The notes: generated from the letters alone by a model not told the origin. Positions 1-11,227 are shown, numbered from the stretch's first letter. The stretch is 14,670 bases of DNA from an uncultured Alphaproteobacteria bacterium (GCA_937919435.1 CALFRR010000105.1:1-14670), one strand, 5' to 3'. Made by a program: numbers and translations.

Positions 1-3000
1 GCCAGACGAATCCCGAGCTCGCCGAGCGCCGTGATGCGCCGGTCGATCTCGCTGCCCTGCTCCATCAGCGCCGTCTCGGTGATCTCGATCTCCAGGCACG
101 CCGGCGGCAGTCCGCTCTCCGCCAACACGTCGGCGACCCGCCGCGCCAGATCCGACCGCTGAAACTCACGCGCGCTCAGGTTGACCGCGACCAGCGGCAC
201 GTCGAGCCCGGCGTCCCGCCACTGCCGAATCTGGCGGCAGGCGGTGCGCCGGACCCAGTCGCCGATCGGGATGATCAGACCGGTCTCCTCGGCCACCGGA
301 ATGAAACTCCCGGGGCCGATCAGGCCGGCCTTCGGATCGCGCCAGCGCACCAGCGCCTCGAGCCCGCACACCCGGCCGTCCGCCGCCGCGACCAACGGCT
401 GGTAGTGCAGTTCGAGTTCGCCGCGATCGAGCGCCCGCCGGAGCCCCGCTTCGGTCTCCAGCCGGTCGACGGCCGCCGCCGTCAGGCCGCGCGACCAGAA
501 CCGCAGCGTCCCGCCTCCGGCCCGTTTGGCGTCGTAGAGAGCGGCGTCCGCATGCCGCAGCAGCCCACCGGCGGTAACGCCGTCGTGTGGACAGCAGGCG
601 ATGCCGACGCTCGCCGAGGTGTAGATCTCCTGGCCGCCGGAGAGCACGAAGGGTTCGTCGAGCCGCGCCACCCAACGGGCGGCGACCGCGGCGACGCCGT
701 CGCGCCCCTCGACGTCCGAGAGCAGACCGACGAACTCGTCGCCGCCGATCCGGGCGAGGACCGCACCTTCCGGCAGATCGCGCGCCAACCGTCGCGCCAC
801 CTGCACCAGCAACTCGTCGCCGGCGACGTGGCCGAGGCTCTCGTTGACGTTGCGGAACCGGTCGAGGTCGAGGAACAGCACCGCCGCGTGGCTCTTCTCT
901 CGCCCGACCCGTTCGACCTCCCGTTCCAGCTCGGTCTCGAGCCGCAGACGGTTCGGCAGACCGGTCAGGGAATCGAAGAGGGCGAGTTGTTCGAGCCGCG
1001 CCTCCGAATCCTTCAGCCGGCTGATGTCGGTGAAGGTGGCGACCCGGTGCGTGATGGCACCGGTCTCGTCGCGCACCGACGAGATGGTCAGCCATTCCGG
1101 ATAGATTTCGCCGTTCCTTCGACGGTTCCAGATCTCACCCTGCCAGTGCCCGTTTCGCTGGAGCTCCGCCCACATCGCGCGGTAGAACTCGCCCTTCTGG
1201 CGCCCCGACTTCAGGACCCCGATGTTGCGGCCGATGATCTCGCCGCCGTCCCAACCGGTGATCGCGGTGAAGGCCGGATTGGCGGCGAGGACGATGCCGG
1301 TCGGATCGGTGATCGCCACGCCTTCCTGCGTGTTGGTGAACACCGCCGCGGCGGAACGCAACTCCGCTTCCGTCCGTTTGCGCTCGGTGATGTCGCTCTG
1401 CGTGCCGACCATCCGCTTCGGACGGCCCTGCGCGTCGCGCACCACGAAGGCCCGCGACAGGACATGGCGCCATTCGCCGGACTTGCTGCGCAGCCGGAAC
1501 TCGCCGCGGAAGGAATCCGCACGCCCGGACAGGATGTCCTGGGTCGACTGCTGAGTCGCGGCGACGTCGTCGGGGTGCAGCAGCGCCGCGTGGGCCTCGA
1601 TCCGGTTCGCGACCTCGTCCGCACCGTAGCCGAGCATCTCCTTCCAACGCGGCGAGAAGAACACGGTGCCGGTCTCGATGTTCCAGTCCCAGAGGCCGTC
1701 GTCGGTGCCGCGCATCGCGAGATCGAAACGTTCCTCGCTCGCCTTCAGCGCCTCCTCCGCCGCCACCCGGGCGGTGACGTCGGTGACCATCGCGATCACG
1801 TAGTCGCCCGCCGGACCGGCGTCGTGCAGCCGCGAGGCGGTGATCTCGACATGGACGACGTCGCCGTTGCGCCCGAGGATCCGCCGACGCGAGGTGATCT
1901 GCTCGGCCTCGCCACGGGCCATCCGGGCGAGCCCCTCGGCCACCGGCGCGCGATCCTCGTCGAACAGCAGGTCGAGCAGCCGCAACCGCCCGACAGAAAC
2001 CTCGCAGAGACCGCCGATCTCCGCGAAGGCGCGATTGAACCGCAGCACGACGCTGTCGAAGGAGACGTGCGCGATGCCGATCGGGGCCTCTTCGAAGGTC
2101 TTCCGGTAACGGATCTCGGCCGCATCGGCACGCCGCCGCTGCTCCATCTCGCCGACGATCGACTTCAGACGCAGCTGCTGGAGATAGAAGTAGGCGAGCC
2201 CGAGGCAGGCGAACACGGCGATCGAGATCGCCGCTCCGGCGACCAGCATCCGCTGCCCGAGTGCGCCGAGCGCCTCCTCTTCGTCGACCTTGGAGATCAG
2301 GATCCAACCGGTCGTCGGAAGCGTGGTTCCCGCGGCGATCACCCGAACGCCGCGATAGTCGATGCCGGTCATCGTGCCCTCGCCGGTCCGGGCCTGGCGG
2401 GCCGCCGGCAGATCCGGATCGTCGAGCCTGCCGCTCGCACTGAAGGCCCCCCCCGGCCGATCCGGCGGATCGACCAGATAGACGACCCGATCGCCCTCCA
2501 CCCGTGCGATCAGCGTGGTTCCGGTCCGCGAGGCGACCGGCCAGACCTGTAGCGACGGATAGAGGTGCCGTTCCGGCCGGAGATCGAGGGCGACCACGGC
2601 CAGCGGCCGCCCGGAGCGGTCGTCGGTCGCGTAGATCGGCGCCAGGTAGCCGAAATGAGGGGATCCGTCGGCCCACCGATGGAGATCGACGAAACTCAGG
2701 GCACCGCCGAGCGCCCGCGTGAAGGCCGCCTCGAAGATCGGTCGGTCCGAGACCGCCGCCGCATCGCCGAGGATCACCTTCCGGTCGACACCGACGATCG
2801 CCGCCGCGGCGAAACCATAGGTGTCGCGAACCAACGCCAGCGCATCGGCGAGGCGTCGCCGGTCGACTTCCTCGCCCCGATCGAGCAATCGGGTCACGAA
2901 GGCGCGCGTGGTGGCGTCGGCGGCGAAGACCCGGGCATTGCCGGCGCGTTCGTCGAGCCAACGCGACAGACCGTCGGTCTGCAACGCCGCGGTGGCCCGC

Positions 3001-3356
3001 ACCTGCCGCATCGCCGCCGCCTTCAGCGAATCCGCCTCCGAGCGATAGACGATCTGCCCGAGGAAGGCGATCGTGACCACCGCCAACGCGAAGAACACCA
3101 CTCCCCGTCGCGAGACGTCCGTCGGCGCGGACACGTCGCCGTCCTGCTCCGACCACCTCCGCTGCAACGCCAGCCAGAAGAAGACGGCGCTGATCGCGAC
3201 GAACAACAGGCCCTTGTAGGTCGACACCCGCGACACGAGCTCGATGTCGCCGAAGTTCTCGAGCAACCGATCGGAGAAATAGATCCAGCAGACGGCGAAG
3301 ACGGCCCAGGCGGCCACCACACCGACGGCGTATCTCCTTTCCGACCGGGGCGTCAT
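1..3356 (-). CDS. Membrane sensor with Cache, three PAS, GGDEF and EAL domains (c-di-GMP synthase/phosphodiesterase), partial
   Basis: This is a probable bifunctional cyclic-di-GMP enzyme; about 1118 residues are visible and the C-terminus lies beyond the window edge. The order is: TM helices at about 9-27, 49-64 and 86-101; a periplasmic Cache-like region at 102-368; a TM helix at 370-392; PAS at about 415-530, 540-665 and 670-790; GGDEF, with the intact motif GGDEF at 871-875 and DLDRF upstream; then EAL from about 965, with EAL at 1000-1002 followed by NLSAREF and EITET. The inhibitory I-site (RxxD ending six residues before GGDEF) is absent: proline and alanine sit at its ends. Both active-site signatures seen are intact, so both activities are possible, but the late EAL residues cannot be checked. 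The start is the ATG opening the hydrophobic N-terminus; the leader has only a modest GAGG. The gene lies 289 bp behind merR on the same strand, with a hairpin between them, so it is probably transcribed separately. Its ligand is unknown. Confidence 0.93.
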   Translation of the reverse strand, partial: MTPRSERRYAVGVVAAWAVFAVCWIYFSDRLLENFGDIELVSRVSTYKGLLFVAISAVFFWLALQRRWSEQDGDVSAPTDVSRRGVVFFALAVVTIAFLGQIVYRSEADSLKAAAMRQVRATAALQTDGLSRWLDERAGNARVFAADATTRAFVTRLLDRGEEVDRRRLADALALVRDTYGFAAAAIVGVDRKVILGDAAAVSDRPIFEAAFTRALGGALSFVDLHRWADGSPHFGYLAPIYATDDRSGRPLAVVALDLRPERHLYPSLQVWPVASRTGTTLIARVEGDRVVYLVDPPDRPGGAFSASGRLDDPDLPAARQARTGEGTMTGIDYRGVRVIAAGTTLPTTGWILISKVDEEEALGALGQRMLVAGAAISIAVFACLGLAYFYLQQLRLKSIVGEMEQRRRADAAEIRYRKTFEEAPIGIAHVSFDSVVLRFNRAFAEIGGLCEVSVGRLRLLDLLFDEDRAPVAEGLARMARGEAEQITSRRRILGRNGDVVHVEITASRLHDAGPAGDYVIAMVTDVTARVAAEEALKASEERFDLAMRGTDDGLWDWNIETGTVFFSPRWKEMLGYGADEVANRIEAHAALLHPDDVAATQQSTQDILSGRADSFRGEFRLRSKSGEWRHVLSRAFVVRDAQGRPKRMVGTQSDITERKRTEAELRSAAAVFTNTQEGVAITDPTGIVLAANPAFTAITGWDGGEIIGRNIGVLKSGRQKGEFYRAMWAELQRNGHWQGEIWNRRRNGEIYPEWLTISSVRDETGAITHRVATFTDISRLKDSEARLEQLALFDSLTGLPNRLRLETELEREVERVGREKSHAAVLFLDLDRFRNVNESLGHVAGDELLVQVARRLARDLPEGAVLARIGGDEFVGLLSDVEGRDGVAAVAARWVARLDEPFVLSGGQEIYTSASVGIACCPHDGVTAGGLLRHADAALYDAKRAGGGTLRFWSRGLTAAAVDRLETEAGLRRALDRGELELHYQPLVAAADGRVCGLEALVRWRDPKAGLIGPGSFIPVAEETGLIIPIGDWVRRTACRQIRQWRDAGLDVPLVAVNLSAREFQRSDLARRVADVLAESGLPPACLEIEITETALMEQGSEIDRRITALGELGIRL

Positions 3357-3383
3357 CTGTCGTTCCGATCCTCAGCCCGAGAC

Positions 3384-3398
3384 CCGCCCGACGGGCGG
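3384..3398. repeat. Perfect short palindrome in the leader of the GGDEF/EAL gene
   Basis: CCGCCCG, one A, then CGGGCGG form a perfect 7-bp dyad that starts 27 nt upstream of the ATG. It could fold in the mRNA leader or bind a protein. Short GC palindromes do arise by chance at this base composition. Confidence 0.35.
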
Positions 3399-3459
3399 AG
3401 CGCACGAAACCGTGGAGGGACCATGACGACACACGGTCGGCTCCGAGGATCTCGCTCGC

Positions 3460-3486
3460 CTGCGATGCTGACACGCACCATCGCAG
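3460..3486. promoter_or_regulatory. Candidate operator or leader hairpin upstream of the GGDEF/EAL gene
   Basis: CTGCGATG and CATCGCAG are perfect 8-bp inverted arms around an 11-nt spacer, about 104 nt upstream of the ATG. Next to it on the upstream side (3490-3530) is an AT-richer pocket holding the palindromes AATCGATT (3496-3503) and GATCTAGATC (3512-3521). This is the likeliest promoter area for the gene, although no clear -35/-10 pair stands out. The symmetry is seen directly; the role is inferred. Confidence 0.4.
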
Positions 3487-3569
3487 CGACAGGTTAATCG
3501 ATTGGCTCGTCGATCTAGATCTTTAGGCCCATGCCCCAACGTCCGGTCCCGACGAGACGAACCCGACGA

Positions 3570-3610
3570 ACACGCTCGCCCCTGAGGTCGCACCTCGCGG
3601 GCGAGCGCGT
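3570..3610 (-). terminator. Strong hairpin downstream of the MerR gene
   Basis: Two 12-nt arms pair with one mismatch (core CGCTCGCCC with GGGCGAGCG). An inner GAGGT/ACCTC pairing follows, with a CGC loop and a 2-nt internal mismatch. The hairpin lies 36 nt past the MerR stop codon and before the GGDEF/EAL gene, so it probably ends the MerR transcript. No T-run follows on the minus strand, so intrinsic termination would be imperfect. Confidence 0.5.
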
Positions 3611-3645
3611 GGAGTTGGCACTTCGACTGTCGCGGAGGAGCCGGA

Positions 3646-4203
3646 TCAGGCAGAGAGACAGCGGATCGTCTCGCCGATACGGTGATTGACGCGCTCGAGC
3701 TCGGAGATCCGCTCCCGATTGCCTTCGTCGAGCGAGTCGAGCAGACGCCGGATTTCGGCGATCATCCGCTCCTCGTCACCGGCATCGGCGATCGTCGTCA
3801 TCAGCGTCTTGATCGCGGTGAGCGACGCCTCCATCTCGCGCAGCGTCACGATCACCTGGAGGCGGTCGAGATCCTCGCGCGTATAGAGGCGCTTCAGACC
3901 CTCGCGCTGCGGCCGCAGCAGCCCCGCCTGCTCGTAGAAACGCAGCGTGCGCAGCGAAACCTGCAGATAGTCGGAGAGTTCGCCGATCGTGTAGAGATCG
4001 GCCTCCTGAAGACGCCCGAAGGACATCACCTTCGACAGACGCTCGGCGACCGCGGCGACCAACTTGGCATTGCGGCCGACGCGACGTTCCCCGACGGTCC
4101 TACGACCGGAAGCCGGCCGTTCGACGCCGTCCTGCAGCGCGTTCAGGGTCATGACGACTTCGTCGTTCTCGATGATGTTCGCTCTCGCCGACGTATCTTG
4201 CAT
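3646..4203 (-). CDS. MerR-family transcriptional regulator
   Basis: This DNA-binding regulator has 185 residues. An uncommon N-terminal extension of about 70 residues precedes the MerR winged helix-turn-helix at about 71-128 (YTIGELSDYL, then the signature LRTLRFYEQAGLL). A helical dimerisation region runs from about 145 to 180. MerR proteins bind as dimers to a dyad in a long promoter spacer and twist the DNA. There is one cysteine (C182, near the C-terminus), so the multi-cysteine metal site of MerR, CueR or ZntR is not present and the effector cannot be read off. The start is supported by GGGGA 7 nt upstream of the ATG; a second ATG at codon 18 is a weaker alternative. The gene is divergent from the hybrid kinase, so regulation of itself and that kinase is a natural inference. 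Confidence 0.9.
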   Translation of the reverse strand: MQDTSARANIIENDEVVMTLNALQDGVERPASGRRTVGERRVGRNAKLVAAVAERLSKVMSFGRLQEADLYTIGELSDYLQVSLRTLRFYEQAGLLRPQREGLKRLYTREDLDRLQVIVTLREMEASLTAIKTLMTTIADAGDEERMIAEIRRLLDSLDEGNRERISELERVNHRIGETIRCLSA

Positions 4204-4298
4204 CTGGTTTCCCCGTATCTCTCACGCGGCCACCCACCTCGCGGCCATCTCCATGGTCGACAGAGAACCACACGTGATCGACGACTGTTTGCCGACGA

Positions 4299-4315
4299 CG
4301 TGACATCGTGTGACG
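4299..4315. promoter_or_regulatory. Candidate operator dyad between merR and the hybrid kinase
   Basis: CGTGACA, a 3-nt centre TCG, and TGTGACG form an imperfect dyad (6 of 7 positions symmetric) in the divergent intergenic region, about 96 nt upstream of the MerR start. The place and symmetry suit a regulator site. A perfect CACGTG lies nearby at 4271-4276. No convincing -35/-10 pair flanks it, so assignment to MerR is only a guess. Confidence 0.3.
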
Positions 4316-4360
4316 TTCGGTAACAAACCATGCGACACGAAGTCGACCGCCGGCGACGCC

Positions 4361-4392
4361 GAGCGGTATGCGCGTAGCCTCGTGATACGCTC
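4361..4392. promoter_or_regulatory. Candidate dyad in the leader of the hybrid kinase
   Basis: GAGCG-g-TAT and ATACGCTC are 8-bp inverted arms with a single-base bulge around a 15-nt spacer, ending 86 nt upstream of the kinase GTG. It could be an operator or a leader hairpin. Only the symmetry is seen in the sequence. Confidence 0.3.
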
Positions 4393-4466
4393 GATCAACA
4401 GGTCTGCGTCGGCATTTCGTCTTGCGGCGAGACGCGATCCAGTCGAGACTCGCGTCCGTTCCGGAT

Positions 4467-4472
4467 GAGGAG
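4467..4472 (+). promoter_or_regulatory. Ribosome-binding site that fixes the kinase start
   Basis: GAGGAG sits 6 nt before the GTG at 4479. This favours that codon over the in-frame TTG at 4422, which would add 19 residues and has no comparable site. Confidence 0.75.
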
Positions 4473-4478
4473 TTCCCC

Positions 4479-7601
<3,123 letters not shown>

Positions 7602-7607
7602 TGCCGA

Positions 7608-7644
7608 GCGGATGAAATTCCGACCCGTTCGGAGCTTCATCCGC
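7608..7644 (+). terminator. Strong hairpin just after the hybrid kinase stop
   Basis: GCGGATGAA pairs perfectly with TTCATCCGC. After a 2-nt mismatch TCCGA pairs with TCGGA around a 5-nt loop, giving 14 pairs of 16. It begins 7 nt after the TGA, a typical place for a terminator, but no T-run follows. Its core resembles the hairpin at 7686-7717. Confidence 0.5.
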
Positions 7645-7669
7645 GAAGGCAAGCCCGAACGGGCGTCGG
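7620..7669. repeat. Inverted repeat that competes with the first hairpin
   Basis: The 18-nt segment 7620-7637 pairs with 7651-7669: CCGAC with GTCGG, CCGTTCGG with CCGAACGG, and GCTT with AAGC. That gives 17 pairs, a 2-nt bulge, a 1-nt bulge and a 13-nt loop. It shares bases with the 7608-7644 hairpin, so the two folds cannot form together. Confidence 0.5.
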
Positions 7670-7685
7670 CCGGTCAGGCCGTGAC

Positions 7686-7717
7686 TCACGAAATTCGGAC
7701 GAGTCCGAACTTCGTGA
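7686..7717 (+). repeat. Strong palindrome in the convergent intergenic region
   Basis: TCACGAA pairs with TTCGTGA and TTCGGAC pairs with GTCCGAA: 14 pairs with one A/C mismatch and a 2-nt centre. It shares GAAATTC-S-GAC on the left side and a CTTC-ending right side with the hairpin at 7608-7644, so the two may be copies of a dispersed palindromic repeat. It may also act as a bidirectional terminator between the kinase and the response regulator. Confidence 0.5.
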
Positions 7718-7763
7718 ACTCGGTATGATGCCGCCGGACGACGTCGCCCGCCGACGAGGGGCG

Positions 7764-7792
7764 GGACCTTCGCCTGCGAGATCGGAAGGACC
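7764..7792 (-). terminator. Weak candidate terminator of the response regulator
   Basis: GGACCTTC and GAAGGACC pair at 7 of 8 positions around a 13-nt loop, 12 nt past the response regulator stop. There is no T-run. The stronger palindrome at 7686-7717 could serve the same purpose. Confidence 0.25.
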
Positions 7793-7803
7793 GGAGGGCC
7801 CGA

Positions 7804-8544
<741 letters not shown>

Positions 8545-8678
8545 GACTTTCGCTGTTTCCGGTGACCGCCGTCGGGGGGTGTAGACGATTCATCATCTAC
8601 GAGCACCCGGACCCATATTGCATGAGGCGTCGCGGAAGGCGGGCCGTCAATACTCATTTCCTGCAATTTTTGTCCGTA

Positions 8679-8696
8679 CCCCCAATTTGTCGGGGG
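8679..8696. repeat. CCCCC/GGGGG hairpin in a lower-GC pocket
   Basis: Five C and five G are separated by an 8-nt AT-rich loop. The surrounding stretch, about 8600-8700, is close to half G+C, visibly lower than its flanks. It lies upstream of the response regulator and may mark its promoter area, but no firm -35/-10 pair was found. Confidence 0.3.
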
Positions 8697-8718
8697 CATG
8701 CGACACGCCGCCGCCGCC

Positions 8719-8738
8719 CGGACGCGTCCCCGCGTCCG
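8719..8738 (-). terminator. Candidate terminator after the gatC-gatA-hydrolase operon
   Basis: CGGACGCG and CGCGTCCG are perfect 8-bp arms around a 4-nt loop. The hairpin begins 25 nt past the stop of the secreted hydrolase. It is very GC-stable and well placed, but no T-run follows on the minus strand. Confidence 0.5.
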
Positions 8739-8763
8739 AAACGCTTCGACCTTGTGCTGATGG

Positions 8764-9735
8764 TCATCGCGGCAGATCGTTTCCCGCCCGGCCTTCCCAG
8801 CGCCCGAGAATCTCCGCGTCCGATCGCCCGGCGATGCAGTCGCCGGCGACGAACAGCGCCTTCTCGATCAGCGCGTGGTGCTCGACGTCGCGCCCTTCGG
8901 TGCGGATCACCGTCGCCCGCCCTCCGGCCCGCGCCAGCGCCACCGCGAACGGCAGTTGGTAGACCGTCGGCACGGCCCGGTCCTTCGGATCGGTGAGCAG
9001 GAACATCCGGGTCGGATCGTCCCGCGAGGTCGCCGCGGCGATCTTCGGCACGTCGCGCATCGGATCGAGATGGGCACGCGGGCCGGTCTCCCGGAAGGTG
9101 ATGCCGTAGGCCCGGGTGAAGGCGCGGAAATCGAGCGGCCCGGAGGCGATCACCGCACAGCCGACGTCGTCGCGCGACGCCACCAGCGGCGGCACCAGCA
9201 TCGCCCCGCCCGACTGGCCGACGAGGTGGAAACCGGTGAGCCCTTCCTTCGCGGCGATCGCGTCGAGGGCGCGGGCGGTGACGTCGGCCTCGAGCGCGGT
9301 ACGCCGGTCGCCGTGCCAGCCGGACGAGCCGTTGAGCCCCATCCGCCCGAAGAAGATCACCGGCGCGCCGAGCCGCTCGGTCCACACCCGCGAGGCGATG
9401 TCGATGTATTCCGGCGCCTGGGTGAGATAGCCGGGATCGACCTCGCGCCGCCCCTTGGCGTCGAGGCCGAGCACGTCGCCGGTGAAGAAGACCACCGCGG
9501 CCTTGCCTCGCGCGTCCCCGGCCAGATACCAGCGGATGCAGACGCCTTCGCCGAACGAGGTGACGAAGACCGCCTTCGGGGTGCGCGCACAGACTTCGCG
9601 CGAGACTTTCGTCCCCTCGATCACGTCCTTGGCGGAAAAGGTCTTCGGGCCGCCGGTGGTCTGCGCCACGGCGGCGCCGGCGACGAGCCCGAACCCGAGA
9701 CCGACGGCGACCGCCGCGGCGCGAAGGCCCCTCAC
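8764..9735 (-). CDS. Secreted alpha/beta-hydrolase-fold protein
   Basis: This is a probable periplasmic hydrolase of 323 residues; the substrate is unknown. Residues 1-24 form a clear Sec signal peptide (hydrophobic core, cleavage expected after AVA24). The mature protein has a nucleophile elbow GQSGG with S175, a likely acid at D249 or D252 (LLTDPKDR), and a likely catalytic histidine at H286/H287. Four cysteines (C49, C66, C193, C300) could form disulfides in the periplasm. The start is GTG, which opens the signal peptide and lies 1 nt after the gatA stop codon, so translation is probably coupled to gatA. The export signal makes a direct role in tRNA amidation unlikely; the linkage seems to be about expression. 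A stable hairpin follows the gene. Confidence 0.85.
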   Translation of the reverse strand: MRGLRAAAVAVGLGFGLVAGAAVAQTTGGPKTFSAKDVIEGTKVSREVCARTPKAVFVTSFGEGVCIRWYLAGDARGKAAVVFFTGDVLGLDAKGRREVDPGYLTQAPEYIDIASRVWTERLGAPVIFFGRMGLNGSSGWHGDRRTALEADVTARALDAIAAKEGLTGFHLVGQSGGAMLVPPLVASRDDVGCAVIASGPLDFRAFTRAYGITFRETGPRAHLDPMRDVPKIAAATSRDDPTRMFLLTDPKDRAVPTVYQLPFAVALARAGGRATVIRTEGRDVEHHALIEKALFVAGDCIAGRSDAEILGRWEGRAGNDLPR

Positions 9736-9736
9736 C

Positions 9737-11227
9737 TCACCACCACTTCGCCGGCACGAACCGGCCTGCCGCCTGCTCGATCACCTCGCCGACCTGGAAC
9801 AGCGTCTCTTCCTCGAAGGGACGACCGATCAACTGCAGGCCGAGCGGCAGGCCCTTGGCGTCGAGCCCGCCGGGAACCACCATGCCCGGCAGTCCGGCCA
9901 TGTTGACGGTCACCGTGAAGATGTCGTTGAGGTACATCTCGACCGGATCGCCGCCCGACTTCTCGCCGATGCCGAAGGCCGACGACGGCGTCGCCGGGGT
10001 CAGCACCGCGTCGACCCCGGCCGCGAAGGCGAGGTCGAAGTCGCGCTTGATCAGGGTGCGGACCTTCTGGGCACGGACGTAGTAGGCGTCGTAGTAGCCG
10101 GCCGACAGCACGTAGGTGCCGATCATCACGCGACGGCGGACCTCCGCCCCGAAACCGGCGGCACGGGTCAGCTCGTAGGTGTCGGTGATGTCGTCGCCGG
10201 GCACCCGGAGCCCGTAGCGGATGCCGTCGTAGCGGGCGAGGTTCGAAGAGGCCTCGGCCGGGGCGACGATGTAGTAGGCGGGAAGCGCGTACTTCGTGTG
10301 CGGCAGGGAGATCTCGCGGATCTCGGCGCCGGCCGCCTTCAGCCAGGCGATGCCTTCCTGCCAGAGCGCCTCGATCTCGGCCGGCATGCCGTCGACCCGA
10401 TACTCCTTCGGGATGCCGATCACCTTGCCCTTGATCGACCGGCCGACCGAGGCCTCGTAGTCCGGCACCGGCAGATCGACCGAGGTGGTGTCCTTCGGGT
10501 CGACCGAGGCGAACGACTTCAGCAGGATCGCGGCGTCGCGCACCGTGCGGGCGAACGGCCCGGCCTGATCGAGCGACGAGGCGAAGGCGACGATGCCCCA
10601 GCGCGAGCAGCGCCCGTAGGTCGGCTTGATCCCGACCGTACCGGTGAAGGCGGCCGGCTGGCGGATCGAACCGCCGGTGTCGGTGCCGGTCGCGGCGGCG
10701 CACAGATGCGCGGCGACCGCGGCCGCCGATCCACCCGACGAGCCGCCGGGCACCAGCGGCGTCGGATCGATCGAGCCGTCGGCGGCCCTGCGCCGCCACG
10801 GGTTGGTGACCGGCCCGAAGCGCGAGGTCTCGTTCGACGAGCCCATCGCGAACTCGTCGCAGTTGAGCTTGCCGAGCAGCACCGCGCCGTCGGCCCACAG
10901 GTTCGCGGTGACCGTCGATTCGTAGGGCGGGGTGAACTCGTCGAGGATCCGCGAGCAGGCGGTCGTCCGCACCCCTTCGGTGCAGTAGAGGTCCTTGACC
11001 CCGAGCGGGATGCCCTCGAGCGCCCCGACCTCGCCCTTCGCCCGACGGGCGTCGGAGGCCGCGGCCATCGCACGCGCCTGCTCCGGGGTCTCCAGTACGT
11101 AGGCGCCGAGCGACCGGGCCTTCTCCATGGCGGAGAGATAGGCCTCGGTCAGATCGAGCGCGGTGAAGTCCTTCTTGGCGAGGGCGTCGCGAGCCTCGGC
11201 GATGGTCAGTGCGGTCAGGTCGGTCAC
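9737..11227 (-). CDS. gatA: Aspartyl/glutamyl-tRNA amidotransferase subunit A
   Basis: GatA is the glutaminase subunit of GatCAB. It frees ammonia from glutamine, which GatB uses to turn Glu-tRNA(Gln) or Asp-tRNA(Asn) into the amidated form in the cytoplasm. The protein has 496 residues, the usual length. The amidase-signature triad is intact: K78 (GVKDLYC), cis-S163 (PGGSSGGSAA) and nucleophile S187 (GTDTGGSIRQPA). The Lys to cis-Ser distance is about ten residues longer than in Staphylococcus aureus GatA, with the extra residues around 145-158, just before the GGSSGGS loop. The start is GTG with only a weak GGAC upstream, and alternative starts are possible. It lies 58 nt downstream of gatC in the same direction, and its stop is 1 nt before the secreted hydrolase. 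gatB is not in the window. Confidence 0.97.
   Translation of the reverse strand: MTDLTALTIAEARDALAKKDFTALDLTEAYLSAMEKARSLGAYVLETPEQARAMAAASDARRAKGEVGALEGIPLGVKDLYCTEGVRTTACSRILDEFTPPYESTVTANLWADGAVLLGKLNCDEFAMGSSNETSRFGPVTNPWRRRAADGSIDPTPLVPGGSSGGSAAAVAAHLCAAATGTDTGGSIRQPAAFTGTVGIKPTYGRCSRWGIVAFASSLDQAGPFARTVRDAAILLKSFASVDPKDTTSVDLPVPDYEASVGRSIKGKVIGIPKEYRVDGMPAEIEALWQEGIAWLKAAGAEIREISLPHTKYALPAYYIVAPAEASSNLARYDGIRYGLRVPGDDITDTYELTRAAGFGAEVRRRVMIGTYVLSAGYYDAYYVRAQKVRTLIKRDFDLAFAAGVDAVLTPATPSSAFGIGEKSGGDPVEMYLNDIFTVTVNMAGLPGMVVPGGLDAKGLPLGLQLIGRPFEEETLFQVGEVIEQAAGRFVPAKWW

Noticed and set aside
405..2552. Open frame of 715 codons on the plus strand, antisense to the GGDEF/EAL gene
   Set aside because: It is a shadow of a gene with clear PAS and GGDEF motifs; the composition is biased and no family is recognisable.
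1135..3474. Open frame of 779 codons on the minus strand, overlapping the GGDEF/EAL gene in another frame
   Set aside because: It is an arginine- and glycine-rich shadow frame on the same strand; the Cache, PAS, GGDEF and EAL homology is in the frame starting at 3356.
3372..3593. Possible 73-residue gene between merR and the GGDEF/EAL gene
   Set aside because: It has no ribosome-binding site or recognisable sequence, and it spans the dyads and palindromes and starts inside the hairpin of the intergenic region.
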